From positions 1,612,001 to 1,676,000 of the forward strand of contig NC_006513.1 in the NCBI RefSeq assembly GCF_000025965.1: a stretch of DNA of 64,000 nucleotides. The letters run 5' to 3'. Of the stretch, positions 30,454 through 38,913 are shown piece after piece; the first letter of the stretch is position 1; each line of letters begins with the position of its first letter. This DNA is from Aromatoleum aromaticum EbN1. GTDB taxonomy: Bacteria; Pseudomonadota; Gammaproteobacteria; Burkholderiales; Rhodocyclaceae. Made by a program: the position numbers and the translations under genes. Below the pieces are notes generated by a model. That model saw only the letters and a program-made list of their open reading frames with translations. It was not told where the DNA came from and ran no database searches.

Positions 30454-30638
30454 TGCACTATTTTGCTCGATCGCCTCTTCAAAACTGCACTCCTGATCGC
30501 ATAACCAGCACTGCACTCTGCTTATTGTGGCAATTTTCTGCAGACTGCTTCATTACCCGGTAAAACAAAATGCACTTTACCTCTTGACCTTGCTTAACTC
30601 CTGCACTATTGTTCAACCCAACAGCACAGGCAACTGCA
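30454..30638. promoter_or_regulatory. Cluster of seven TGCA motifs (putative BoxR operators)
   Basis: TGCA occurs at 30454-30457, 30486-30489, 30512-30515, 30539-30542, 30571-30574, 30602-30605 and 30635-30638. Five are in the context CTGCAC in the same orientation. TGCA repeats are the reported recognition element of the related regulator BzdR in Azoarcus (recalled knowledge). The copy at 30602 lies inside the boxR promoter. The 331-base gap between the divergent benzoate operons has no other obvious gene. Confidence 0.65.
30584..30612 (+). promoter_or_regulatory. Predicted boxR-boxCBA promoter
   Basis: TTGACC (30584-30589) and TATTGT (30607-30612) are separated by 17 bases. A TGCA (30602-30605) lies in the spacer just before the -10, so BoxR binding there would block RNA polymerase and give autoregulation. 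The boxR ATG follows at 30653. Confidence 0.65.
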
Positions 30639-30652
30639 CAACAGGAACCACG

Positions 30653-31555
30653 ATGAGCTTCAAGACCGACTCCGACGCGAACCAAGTGGATCACCGTGAC
30701 GACACCGTCACCGGCGCGTCCACGCTGCTGCCGACGCTCGGCCGGCGGGTGCGCGAGATCCGGGACCGGCGCGGCATGACCCGCAAGCTCGTGGCCCGCG
30801 AAGCCGGCGTTTCGGAACGCCACCTCGCGCACCTGGAAGGCGGCGAAGGAAACGTGTCGATCATGCTGCTCGACAACATCGCCCGTGCGCTGGACGTGTC
30901 GCTGGCCGACCTGCTCGCGCCGGAGACCGAAGACACGGTCGAACGCCGCCTGATCCGCCGCTTTCTCGAGCGCCTGCCGCAGCACCGCCTCGAAGAAGTG
31001 GTGTTCCGGCTGATGCGCGACTTCGGCCACGACGAAGCGGTGCGTCGCAAGCGCATCGCGCTGATCGGCCTGCGCGGCGCCGGCAAGTCGACGCTCGGCG
31101 GACGGCTGGCGCGCGAGGAAGGGATGCCGTTCATCGAACTCGACCGCGAGATCGAGAAGGAAACCGGGATTCCGGGACGCGAGATTTTCGCGCTGTACGG
31201 CCAGCCGGGATATCGCCGCATCGAGAAGCGCACGCTCGAACGCGTCATCCGCGAGCATCAGCGCGCAGTGATTTCGATCGGCGGCGGCGTCGTGTCGCAG
31301 CCCGACACTTACGAGCTGCTGCTGTCGAACTGCCTGACGATCTGGCTCAAGGCGCAGCCGGAAGAACACATGGCCCGCGTCATGGCCCAGGGCGACCTGC
31401 GGCCGATGGCGGGCAACGACGAGGCGATGGATGACCTCAAGCGCATCCTCCAGGCCCGCGAGCCGCTGTATGCGAAAGCGGACACCGTCCTCGACACGAC
31501 GGGCGAGACGGTCGATCAGAGTTTCATGAAGTTGCGCCAGCTCGTAATGAGCTGA
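30653..31555 (+). CDS. boxR: Benzoyl-CoA-responsive transcriptional repressor BoxR
   Basis: Cytoplasmic repressor of the aerobic benzoate genes, released by benzoyl-CoA in the characterised Azoarcus proteins. The 300-residue product has an XRE-type helix-turn-helix at about residues 25-85 (TRKLVAREAGVSERHLAHLE) and a C-terminal shikimate-kinase-like domain with P-loop GLRGAGKSTLGG near residues 139-150 and SIGGGVVSQP near 205. In this family the kinase-like domain senses the ligand. An in-frame upstream extension exists, but it would run through the promoter, so ATG 30653 is used. First gene of the rightward operon. Confidence 0.94.
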   Translation: MSFKTDSDANQVDHRDDTVTGASTLLPTLGRRVREIRDRRGMTRKLVAREAGVSERHLAHLEGGEGNVSIMLLDNIARALDVSLADLLAPETEDTVERRLIRRFLERLPQHRLEEVVFRLMRDFGHDEAVRRKRIALIGLRGAGKSTLGGRLAREEGMPFIELDREIEKETGIPGREIFALYGQPGYRRIEKRTLERVIREHQRAVISIGGGVVSQPDTYELLLSNCLTIWLKAQPEEHMARVMAQGDLRPMAGNDEAMDDLKRILQAREPLYAKADTVLDTTGETVDQSFMKLRQLVMS

Positions 31556-31582
31556 CCCCCCACGAGAGAAGAGGAGACAGAG

Positions 31583-33256
31583 ATGGAAGCAGTCGCGAAG
31601 AACCAGGAAACCGCCGTCGAACGCGTCGATTACCGTACCGAGCCGTCGAAGTACCGTCACTGGTCGCTATCGACCGATGGCGCCATCGCCACGCTGACGC
31701 TGAACATCGACGAGGACGGCGGAATTCGGCCGGGCTACAAGCTGAAGCTCAACTCGTACGACCTCGGCGTCGACATCGAGCTGCACGACGCGCTGCAGCG
31801 CGTGCGCTTCGAGCATCCTGAAGTGCGTACCGTCGTCGTCACGTCGGGCAAGCCGAAGATCTTCTGCTCCGGCGCGAACATCTACATGCTCGGCCTGTCG
31901 ACCCACGCCTGGAAAGTGAACTTCTGCAAATTCACGAACGAAACGCGCAACGGCATCGAGGACTCCAGCCAGTACTCGGGCCTCAAGTTCCTCGCCGCGT
32001 GCAACGGCACGACTGCCGGCGGCGGCTACGAGCTGGCGCTGGCGTGCGACGAGATCGTCCTCGTCGATGACCGCAACTCGTCGGTGTCGCTGCCCGAAGT
32101 GCCGCTGCTTGGCGTGCTGCCCGGCACCGGCGGGCTGACGCGCGTCACCGACAAGCGCCGTGTGCGCCGCGACCACGCCGACATTTTCTGCACGATCTCG
32201 GAAGGCGTGCGCGGCAACCGCGCGAAGGAATGGCGCCTCGTCGACGACGTCGTCAAACAGCAGCAGTTCGCCGAGCAGATCCAGGCGCGCGCCGAAGCGC
32301 TCGCTGCGCAATCCGACCGCCCTGCCGGCGCGAAAGGCGTGCAGCTGACACGGCTCGAGCGTACCGACGATGCGAACGGCTACCACTACGAATACGTCGA
32401 TGCGGCGATCGACGCCGCCGCCCGTACGATGACGCTGACCGTGCGCGCCCCGTCGGCCGTCACCGCGAAGACCGCCGCCGAAATCGAGGCTGAAGGCATC
32501 AACTGGTGGCCGCTCAAGATGGCGCGCGAACTCGACGACGCGATCCTGAACCTGCGCACGAACCACCTCGACGTCGGCCTGTGGCAGCTACGCACGACGG
32601 GCGACGCCCAGGTCGTGCTCGACATCGATGCGACGATAGTCGCGAACCAGGACAACTGGTTCGTCCGCGAGACGCTCGGCATGCTGCGCCGCACGCTCGC
32701 GCGCATCGACGTGTCGTCGCGCAGCCTGTTCGCGCTGATCGAGCCGGGTTCGTGCTTCGCCGGCACGCTGCTCGAGATCGCGCTCGCCGCCGACCGCAGC
32801 TACATGCGCGACGCAGCCGATGCCGAAAACCGCATCGGCCTGTCAGCAATGAACTTCGGCCCGCTGCCGATGGTGAATGGCCTGTCACGCATCGACGCGC
32901 GCTTCTATCAGGAAGAGGGTCCGATTGCTGCGGTGAAGGCGAAGGAAGGCACACTGCTGTCGGCCGCCGAAGCGATGGAGCTTGGCCTCGTGACTGCGAT
33001 CCCCGACGACCTCGACTGGGCCGACGAGATCCGCATCGCGATCGAGGAACGCGCCGCGCTGTCGCCGGACGCGCTGACCGGCCTCGAAGCGAACCTGCGT
33101 TTCGGCCCGGTCGAGACGATGAACACGCGGATTTTCGGCCGTCTGTCGGCGTGGCAGAACTGGATCTTCAACCGCCCGAACGCGGTCGGCCCGACCGGCG
33201 CACTGAAGCTCTTCGGTTCCGGCAAGAAGGCGCAGTTCGACTGGAACCGCGTGTAA
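31583..33256 (+). CDS. boxC: 2,3-epoxybenzoyl-CoA dihydrolase BoxC
   Basis: Crotonase-superfamily enzyme that opens the epoxide ring hydrolytically, giving 3,4-dehydroadipyl-CoA semialdehyde and formate. The 557-residue length is typical for BoxC and longer than single crotonases. Visible crotonase-type segments include VVVTSGKPKIFCSGANIYML near residues 84-103 and GTTAGGGYELALACDEIVLV near residues 144-163. A strong GAAGAGGAGA precedes the ATG. It lies 27 bases after boxR, so co-transcription is expected. The formate released matches the formate dehydrogenase encoded on the divergent arm. Confidence 0.95.
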   Translation: MEAVAKNQETAVERVDYRTEPSKYRHWSLSTDGAIATLTLNIDEDGGIRPGYKLKLNSYDLGVDIELHDALQRVRFEHPEVRTVVVTSGKPKIFCSGANIYMLGLSTHAWKVNFCKFTNETRNGIEDSSQYSGLKFLAACNGTTAGGGYELALACDEIVLVDDRNSSVSLPEVPLLGVLPGTGGLTRVTDKRRVRRDHADIFCTISEGVRGNRAKEWRLVDDVVKQQQFAEQIQARAEALAAQSDRPAGAKGVQLTRLERTDDANGYHYEYVDAAIDAAARTMTLTVRAPSAVTAKTAAEIEAEGINWWPLKMARELDDAILNLRTNHLDVGLWQLRTTGDAQVVLDIDATIVANQDNWFVRETLGMLRRTLARIDVSSRSLFALIEPGSCFAGTLLEIALAADRSYMRDAADAENRIGLSAMNFGPLPMVNGLSRIDARFYQEEGPIAAVKAKEGTLLSAAEAMELGLVTAIPDDLDWADEIRIAIEERAALSPDALTGLEANLRFGPVETMNTRIFGRLSAWQNWIFNRPNAVGPTGALKLFGSGKKAQFDWNRV

Positions 33257-33302
33257 ATACGACGCAACCCATACATACAAAACACCCCAGAGGAGCACAG
33301 AG

Positions 33303-34724
33303 ATGATCAACTACAGCGAACGCATCCCGAACAACGTCAATCTGTCGGAAAACAAGACGCTCCAGCGCGCGCTCGAGCAGTGGCAGCCGTCGTTCCTGAA
33401 CTGGTGGGACGACATGGGCCCGGAGAACTCGACGAACTACGAAGTCTACCTGCGCACCGCCGTCAGCGTCGATCCGAAAGGCTGGGCGGACTTCGGCCAC
33501 GTCAAGATGCACGACTACCGCTGGGGGATTTTCCTCGCGCCGCAGGACGGCCAGAAGAAGATCACGTTCGGCGAGCACAAGGGCCAGGACGTGTGGCAGG
33601 ACGTGCCGGGCGAGTACCGCTCGACGCTGCGCCGCATCATCGTTACCCAAGGCGACACCGAGCCGGCGTCCGTCGAGCAGCAGCGTCACCTCGGCCTCAC
33701 CGCGCCATCGCTGTACGACCTCCGGAACCTGTTCCAGGTGAACGTCGAGGAAGGCCGCCACCTGTGGGCGATGGTCTACCTGCTGCACGCGCACTTCGGC
33801 CGCGACGGCCGCGAGGAAGGCGAAGCGCTGCTCGAGCGCCGTTCGGGCGACGCGGACAACCCGCGCATCCTCACCGCGTTCAACGAGAAGACCCCTGACT
33901 GGCTGTCGTTCTTCATGTTCACGTTCATCACCGACCGTGACGGCAAGTTCCAGCTCGCCTCGCTCGCCGAATCCGCGTTCGACCCGCTTGCCCGCACCTG
34001 CAAGTTCATGCTGACCGAGGAAGCGCACCACCTCTTCGTCGGTGAATCGGGCGTCGCCCGCGTGATCCAGCGCACCTGCGAAGTGATGAAGGAGCTCGGC
34101 ACCGACGATCCTTTGAGGCTGCGCGCCGCCGGCGTCATCGACCTGCCGACGCTGCAGAAGTACCTGAACTTCCACTACAGCGTCACCAGCGACCTGTACG
34201 GCGCCGAAGTGTCGTCGAACGCCGCGACTTACTACACGAACGGCCTCAAGGGACGCTTCGAAGAAGAGAAGATCGGCGACGACCACCAGTTGCAGAACTC
34301 GGAGTACACGGTCATGGACGTCACCGGTGAGCAGATCCTGACCCGCCAGGTGCCCGCCCTGTCGGCGCTGAACGAGCGCCTGCGCGACGACTGGATCGCG
34401 GACGTGCAGGCCGGCATCGACCGCTGGAACCGCATCCCGGCCAAATTCGGCTTCAACTTCCGCTTCACGCTGCCGCACAAGGGCTTCAACCGCCGCATCG
34501 GCATGTTCGCCGGTTCGCATGTCAGCCCGGACGGCCACCTGCTGTCCGAAGCCGAATGGACGCACCAGCACAGCAACTGGCTGCCGACCGAGAGCGACCG
34601 CCTGTACGTGCATTCGCTGATGGGCCAGTGCGTCGAGCGCGGCAAGTTCGCGAACTGGATCGCAGCGCCGGGTCGGGGCATCAACAACCAGCCGATCGAC
34701 TTCGAGTACGTGCGTTTCAACTAA
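33303..34724 (+). CDS. boxB: Benzoyl-CoA 2,3-epoxidase oxygenase subunit BoxB
   Basis: Soluble class I diiron oxygenase that inserts one O2-derived oxygen into benzoyl-CoA to give the 2,3-epoxide. The 473-residue product has candidate iron ligands at Glu120, Glu150 and His153 ([10 protein letters not shown]), Asp211, Glu240 and His243 ([10 protein letters not shown]), the positions I recall for Azoarcus evansii BoxB. Gln116 also matches. GAGGAGCACAGAG precedes the ATG. Electrons come from BoxA. An RNA hairpin follows the gene. Confidence 0.96.
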   Translation: MINYSERIPNNVNLSENKTLQRALEQWQPSFLNWWDDMGPENSTNYEVYLRTAVSVDPKGWADFGHVKMHDYRWGIFLAPQDGQKKITFGEHKGQDVWQDVPGEYRSTLRRIIVTQGDTEPASVEQQRHLGLTAPSLYDLRNLFQVNVEEGRHLWAMVYLLHAHFGRDGREEGEALLERRSGDADNPRILTAFNEKTPDWLSFFMFTFITDRDGKFQLASLAESAFDPLARTCKFMLTEEAHHLFVGESGVARVIQRTCEVMKELGTDDPLRLRAAGVIDLPTLQKYLNFHYSVTSDLYGAEVSSNAATYYTNGLKGRFEEEKIGDDHQLQNSEYTVMDVTGEQILTRQVPALSALNERLRDDWIADVQAGIDRWNRIPAKFGFNFRFTLPHKGFNRRIGMFAGSHVSPDGHLLSEAEWTHQHSNWLPTESDRLYVHSLMGQCVERGKFANWIAAPGRGINNQPIDFEYVRFN

Positions 34725-34738
34725 GCCATCGAAAAAAA

Positions 34739-34765
34739 CGGGGGCCGGGCGCCGGCCCGCCCCCG
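34739..34765 (+). promoter_or_regulatory. Strong RNA hairpin between boxB and boxA
   Basis: Arms CGGGGG (34739-34744) and CCCCCG (34760-34765) plus inner arms CGGGC (34746-34750) and GCCCG (34755-34759) with a GCCG loop and one bulged C. It lies 15 bases after the boxB stop and 22 before boxA. No T-run follows, so it is not a standard terminator; it could stop 3' decay of the boxB message. Confidence 0.75.
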
Positions 34766-34786
34766 TCCAGTGGAGAAGAGACAGCC

Positions 34787-36037
34787 ATGAACGCGCCCGT
34801 AGAGCACGCAATCGCCAAGCAGCATCTGATCGACCCGGAAATCTGCATTCGCTGCAACACCTGCGAAGAGACCTGTCCGATCGATGCGATCACGCACGAC
34901 AACCTGAACTACGTCGTCAATTTCGATATCTGCAACGGTTGCCTCGCGTGCGTGCCGCCGTGCCCGACGGGCGCGATCGATTCATGGCGCAACGTCGAAC
35001 GCGCCAAGCCGTACAGTCTCGAAGAACAGTTCAAGTGGGACGTGCTGCCCGACACCACCGAGCTCGACAACGTCGACGCGCCGTTCGCGGTCGCGCGCCC
35101 CGACGACGAGCTGCCGGCCGAAGTGCAGCACATCACCGAAGTCGCCACTGCCGGCCAGGGCGGCCCCGCGCTCGCGCCGTGGTCCGCGTCGCACCCGTAT
35201 GTAAACCTTTATGCGCCGACCCGCCCGATCACCGCGACCGTCACCGGCAATTACCGGCTCACCGACGCGGACGCTTCGAGCGACATCCACCACGTCGTGC
35301 TCGATTTCGGCTCGACGCCGTTCCCGGTGCTCGAAGGCCAGTCGATCGGCATCATCCCGCCCGGCACCGACGACAAGGGCCGCCCGCACCTGCTGCGCAT
35401 GTACTCGGTCGCGAGCCCGCGCAACGGCGAGCGTCCGCACTACAACAACCTCGCGCTGACGGTCAAACGCGTCACCGAGGACCATGAAGGCAAGGCTGCC
35501 CGCGGCGTCGCGTCGAACTATGTGTGCGACCTGAAGAAAGGCGACAAGGTGCAGGTCACGGGACCGTACGGCTCGACCTACCTGATGCCGAATCACCCCG
35601 CCTCGTCGATCATGATGATCTGCACCGGCACCGGCTCGGCGCCGATGCGCGCGATGACCGAGCGCCGCCGTCGCCGGATCGCGCAGAACGAAGGCGGCGA
35701 GCTGGTACTGTTCTTCGGTGCGCGCGCGCCGTCCGAGCTGCCATACTTCGGCCCGCTGCAGAAGCTGCCGAAGGACTTCATCGACATCAATTTCGCGTTC
35801 TCGCGCGTCCCCGGCGAGCCGAAGAAATACGTGCAGGATTCGATCCGCGAGCGCGCCGACAAGGTGTTCCGGATGCTCAACGACGACAACTGCTACATTT
35901 ACATCTGCGGCCTGAAAGGCATGGAATCGGGCGTGCTCGAAGCGTTCCGCGACATCTGTCGCGCGAACGGCGCGGACTGGGAGGCGCTGCAGCCGAAGCT
36001 GCTGGCCAACGCGCGCTTCCACGTCGAAACCTACTGA
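34787..36037 (+). CDS. boxA: Benzoyl-CoA 2,3-epoxidase reductase subunit BoxA
   Basis: NADPH-dependent reductase that supplies electrons to BoxB. The 416-residue product has two ferredoxin [4Fe-4S] motifs at the N-terminus ([12 protein letters not shown] and [12 protein letters not shown], residues about 19-60) and a ferredoxin-NADP reductase module: FAD motif RMYSVASP near residue 204, pyridine-nucleotide motif [13 protein letters not shown] near 275, and the C-terminal ICGLKGME region. GTGGAGAAGAG precedes the ATG. The order boxC-boxB-boxA is the classic one. Confidence 0.95.
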   Translation: MNAPVEHAIAKQHLIDPEICIRCNTCEETCPIDAITHDNLNYVVNFDICNGCLACVPPCPTGAIDSWRNVERAKPYSLEEQFKWDVLPDTTELDNVDAPFAVARPDDELPAEVQHITEVATAGQGGPALAPWSASHPYVNLYAPTRPITATVTGNYRLTDADASSDIHHVVLDFGSTPFPVLEGQSIGIIPPGTDDKGRPHLLRMYSVASPRNGERPHYNNLALTVKRVTEDHEGKAARGVASNYVCDLKKGDKVQVTGPYGSTYLMPNHPASSIMMICTGTGSAPMRAMTERRRRRIAQNEGGELVLFFGARAPSELPYFGPLQKLPKDFIDINFAFSRVPGEPKKYVQDSIRERADKVFRMLNDDNCYIYICGLKGMESGVLEAFRDICRANGADWEALQPKLLANARFHVETY

Positions 36038-36068
36038 CCATCAATGCAGAAGGAAAAGGAAATCCGCC

Positions 36069-37277
36069 ATGACCCGCCCCGTCTATATCTGCGATGCGAT
36101 CCGCACCCCGTTCGGCCGCTACGGCGGCACGCTGTCCGGCGTGCGCGCCGATGACCTCGCCGCGCTGCCGATCAAGGCGCTCGTCGAGCGCAACCCCGGC
36201 GTCGACTGGCAGGCCGTCGACGACGTGCTCTACGGCTGCGCGAACCAGGCCGGTGAAGACAACCGCAACGTCGCGCGCATGGCCGCGCTGCTCGCCGGCC
36301 TGCCGGTCGAAGTGCCCGGCAGCACGATCAACCGCCTGTGCGGCTCCAGCCTCGACGCGATCGGCATGGCCGCGCGCGCGATTCGCTCAGGCGAAACCGA
36401 GCTGATGATCGCCGGCGGTGTCGAGAGCATGAGCCGCGCGCCGTTCGTGCTCGGCAAGGCGGACAGCGCGTTCTCGCGCAGCGCGAAAATCGAGGACACG
36501 ACGATCGGCTGGCGCTTCGTAAACCCGCTGATGAAAGCGCAATACGGCATCGACTCGATGCCCGAGACCGCCGAGAACGTCGCCACCGACTTCGGCGTCA
36601 GCCGCGCCGACCAGGACGCGTTCGCGCTGCGCAGCCAGCAGCGCTGGGCCGCCGCTGCCGAGCGCGGCTTTTTCGAGCGCGAGATCGTGAAAGTCGAAGT
36701 GCCGCGCAAGAAAGGCGAGCCGCTCGTGCTCGCTGCCGACGAGCATCCGCGCCCGGACACGACGCTGGCGACGCTCGCGAAGCTCAAGGGCGTCGTGCGC
36801 CCCGACGGCAGCGTCACCGCCGGCAACGCGTCCGGCGTCAATGACGGCGCATGTGCGCTGCTGCTGGCTTCCGAAGCGGCGGTCAAGCGCCACGGCCTCA
36901 CGCCGCGCGCCCGTGTCCTTGGCAGCGCCGCGGCCGGCGTCGCGCCGCGCATCATGGGGATCGGCCCGGCACCGGCGACGCTCAAACTGCTCGCGCGGCT
37001 CGGCATGTCGGTGCGCGACTTCGACACGATCGAGCTCAACGAAGCGTTCGCCGCGCAGGGACTGGCGGTACTGCGCCAGCTCGGCCTGCCGGACGACGGT
37101 GCGAATGTGAACCCGAACGGCGGCGCGATCGCGATCGGCCATCCGCTCGGCGCCTCCGGTGCACGACTCGTGACGACGGCGCTGAACCAGCTCGAAACCA
37201 CCGGCGGGCGGTTCGGCCTGGCGACGATGTGCATCGGTGTCGGCCAGGGCATCGCGCTCGCGATCGAGCGGGTGTAA
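36069..37277 (+). CDS. pcaF: 3-oxoadipyl-CoA thiolase
   Basis: Cleaves 3-oxoadipyl-CoA with CoA to succinyl-CoA and acetyl-CoA, the last step of the box pathway. The 402-residue thiolase has nucleophile Cys91 (TINRLCGSSLDA), the NEAFAAQ segment, GHPLGASGARL with the catalytic His near residue 358, and a final Cys in CIGVGQG. Other names in use are paaJ and pcaF; the two families cannot be separated from sequence alone. The 3-hydroxyadipyl-CoA steps (hydratase and dehydrogenase) are not encoded in this window. Confidence 0.9.
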   Translation: MTRPVYICDAIRTPFGRYGGTLSGVRADDLAALPIKALVERNPGVDWQAVDDVLYGCANQAGEDNRNVARMAALLAGLPVEVPGSTINRLCGSSLDAIGMAARAIRSGETELMIAGGVESMSRAPFVLGKADSAFSRSAKIEDTTIGWRFVNPLMKAQYGIDSMPETAENVATDFGVSRADQDAFALRSQQRWAAAAERGFFEREIVKVEVPRKKGEPLVLAADEHPRPDTTLATLAKLKGVVRPDGSVTAGNASGVNDGACALLLASEAAVKRHGLTPRARVLGSAAAGVAPRIMGIGPAPATLKLLARLGMSVRDFDTIELNEAFAAQGLAVLRQLGLPDDGANVNPNGGAIAIGHPLGASGARLVTTALNQLETTGGRFGLATMCIGVGQGIALAIERV

Positions 37278-37308
37278 TCCGTCCCGCGCCGGGGAAAAAG
37301 GTCCAGCC

Positions 37309-37890
37309 GTGAAACCGGAAGCCATCCAGATCATCAGGGACGAGCACCTCGCGATCAGCGCGGTGCTGTATTCGCTGCGCTACCTCGTCAAGGAGATGCG
37401 CCGCGGCGCGGCGCCGAACTTCGCGGTGCTGCGCGCGATCCTCGACTACATAGTGTCCTATCCGGATCGCTGGCACCATCCCAAGGAAGACAAGTACCTG
37501 TTCGCCGCCGTCCGGCGTCGCACGCGCGAAGCCGACGGGCTGATCGCACGGCTCGAACGCGAGCATGCACTCGGCTATCCGATGGTCGACGAGCTGAAGA
37601 AGCAGCTCGTCGCTTTCCAAAGTGGCGCCAGCGGCGCGCGTGACGCATTCTTCACCGCCGCCGACCGCTACACGGAACTGGAATGGGAGCATCTGCGCAC
37701 CGAGGAAGACGTCTTTCTGCCGATCGCCGAACGCGTGCTCGATGCGGAGCAGTGGGCGGAGATCGCAGCCGCGTTCCGCGAGAACGACAACCCCTTGTTC
37801 GGCATCAAGCCGCGGGAAGAAGCCGAAGCGTTATACCAACGCATCCTGAAGCTGGCACCGGCGCCGATCGGCTTCGGCAGCAACGGCTGA
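37309..37890 (+). CDS. Hemerythrin-like (HHE domain) protein
   Basis: A 193-residue cytoplasmic four-helix protein with His/Glu pairs typical of HHE iron-binding proteins: DEHLAISAVLYSL, DRWHHPKEDKYLFAAV, LEREHALGY and EWEHLRTEEDVFLP. Possible roles are oxygen or iron sensing or storage. The GTG at 37309 is 31 bases after the thiolase stop and starts MKPEAIQIIRDEH; upstream codons overlap the thiolase and look non-protein-like. Being last in the box operon, which uses a diiron oxygenase, is suggestive, but its function is not shown. Confidence 0.82.
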   Translation: MKPEAIQIIRDEHLAISAVLYSLRYLVKEMRRGAAPNFAVLRAILDYIVSYPDRWHHPKEDKYLFAAVRRRTREADGLIARLEREHALGYPMVDELKKQLVAFQSGASGARDAFFTAADRYTELEWEHLRTEEDVFLPIAERVLDAEQWAEIAAAFRENDNPLFGIKPREEAEALYQRILKLAPAPIGFGSNG

Positions 37891-37930
37891 ACCGTTGCTT
37901 CGTAACAAATGTTGCAATGCACAAAACATC

Positions 37931-37958
37931 TTGACCTGCCGCGACCTGTGACTACAAT
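37931..37958 (+). promoter_or_regulatory. Predicted phasin promoter
   Basis: TTGACC (37931-37936) and TACAAT (37953-37958) with a 16-base spacer. TGCA-containing stretches flank it (about 37908-37925 and 37965-37975), which could be sites for the polyhydroxyalkanoate repressor PhaR (inference from general knowledge of phasin control). Confidence 0.6.
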
Positions 37959-38045
37959 GGGATTGTGCACTGCAGCAGGATGAGTCTCCCCGATGTCGGG
38001 CCTGCGTGCGACTGCCGAATGTTTCGACCCCTCCAGGAGCCTGCC

Positions 38046-38606
38046 ATGACCAATCCCCCCAACCAGCTCGGCGACCTCGCCAAGACCGCGTTCGACACGT
38101 ACCTGAAATCCGCGAGCACCGCTTTCGAGTCCGTCGAACGCCTGATTGCCCTGAACCTGAACACGGCACGTTCGACGCTGGAAGACGGCAGCGGATTCGT
38201 CCGTGCGCTGCTTGCAGCGAAGAGCCCGAACGAAATTCTGGACCTGCAGTCGTCGTTCGCCCAGCCGCTCGCGCAGAAATCGCTCGCGTACTATCGCAGC
38301 GGCTACGAGATCGTCGCGCAGAGCCTCGAAGAGTGCCTCAAGCCTTACGAAGCGCAGTTTGCGGAAGCGAACAAGCTTGCGATCATTGCGATCGAGAAAG
38401 CGGCTCAGTCCGTGCCGGGGGGTGGCGAAGTTGCAGTCGCCGCGATGCGTTCGGCGATTGCGGCAGCGAACTCGACCTACGAGAGCGTGACAAAGGCAAC
38501 CCGGCAGGCTGTCGAAATCACCGAAGCCAACGCCGCTGCGACGGCCGACGCAACGATCAAGGCGATCGAAACAAGCGCTGCCGCAACGCACAAGAAGAGC
38601 GCCTGA
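38046..38606 (+). CDS. phaP: Phasin (polyhydroxyalkanoate granule coat protein)
   Basis: Structural protein of PHA storage granules. The 186-residue product is almost fully helical with amphipathic Ala-rich repeats, matching the Phasin_2 family: AKTAFDTYLKSASTAFESVE near residue 12 and a TATADATIKAIETSAAATHKK-like C-terminal part. The start ATG at 38046 follows AGGAG, and the upstream extension (37965) is non-protein-like. It has its own promoter and ends with a clear intrinsic terminator, so it is a single-gene unit. It implies that acetyl-CoA from aromatics may be stored as PHA. Confidence 0.9.
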   Translation: MTNPPNQLGDLAKTAFDTYLKSASTAFESVERLIALNLNTARSTLEDGSGFVRALLAAKSPNEILDLQSSFAQPLAQKSLAYYRSGYEIVAQSLEECLKPYEAQFAEANKLAIIAIEKAAQSVPGGGEVAVAAMRSAIAAANSTYESVTKATRQAVEITEANAAATADATIKAIETSAAATHKKSA

Positions 38607-38657
38607 TTTTTCCGCGACGGCGGCCTCGCGGCCGTCGTCCTCATTTGCGTTAGATCC

Positions 38658-38686
38658 TCCGGCGCCTTCGGGCGCCGGAACTTTTT
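38658..38686 (+). terminator. Rho-independent terminator after phaP
   Basis: A perfect 9-base stem TCCGGCGCC (38658-38666) and GGCGCCGGA (38671-38679) closed by a TTCG tetraloop, followed by ACTTTTTA. It lies 52 bases after the phasin stop. Confidence 0.92.
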
Positions 38687-38913
38687 ACGGCCGGACCATC
38701 GTCGTCCGGAACCTCTTCGATCGCGCCTGCGTCAAAAGTGCAGGGCTCGTTGCCCGTCGTTGCCTCGTCAGGAGCACGACCGTGACCCAGCAGACCGCCT
38801 CGGCGCACTCCGCCCCCCTGCCACACCGCCCACGTCAAGTCTCACCCGTGTCCCGCGCCGGAACGCGCTCCGGGTTTCTTCCATCCGGATGCACCGGTGC
38901 GAGCCGCTGACGA
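38687..38913. other. Gap between phasin terminator and peptidase gene
   Basis: No gene, repeat or strong promoter element recognised. Short open frames in it have no ribosome site or protein-like composition. Confidence 0.5.
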
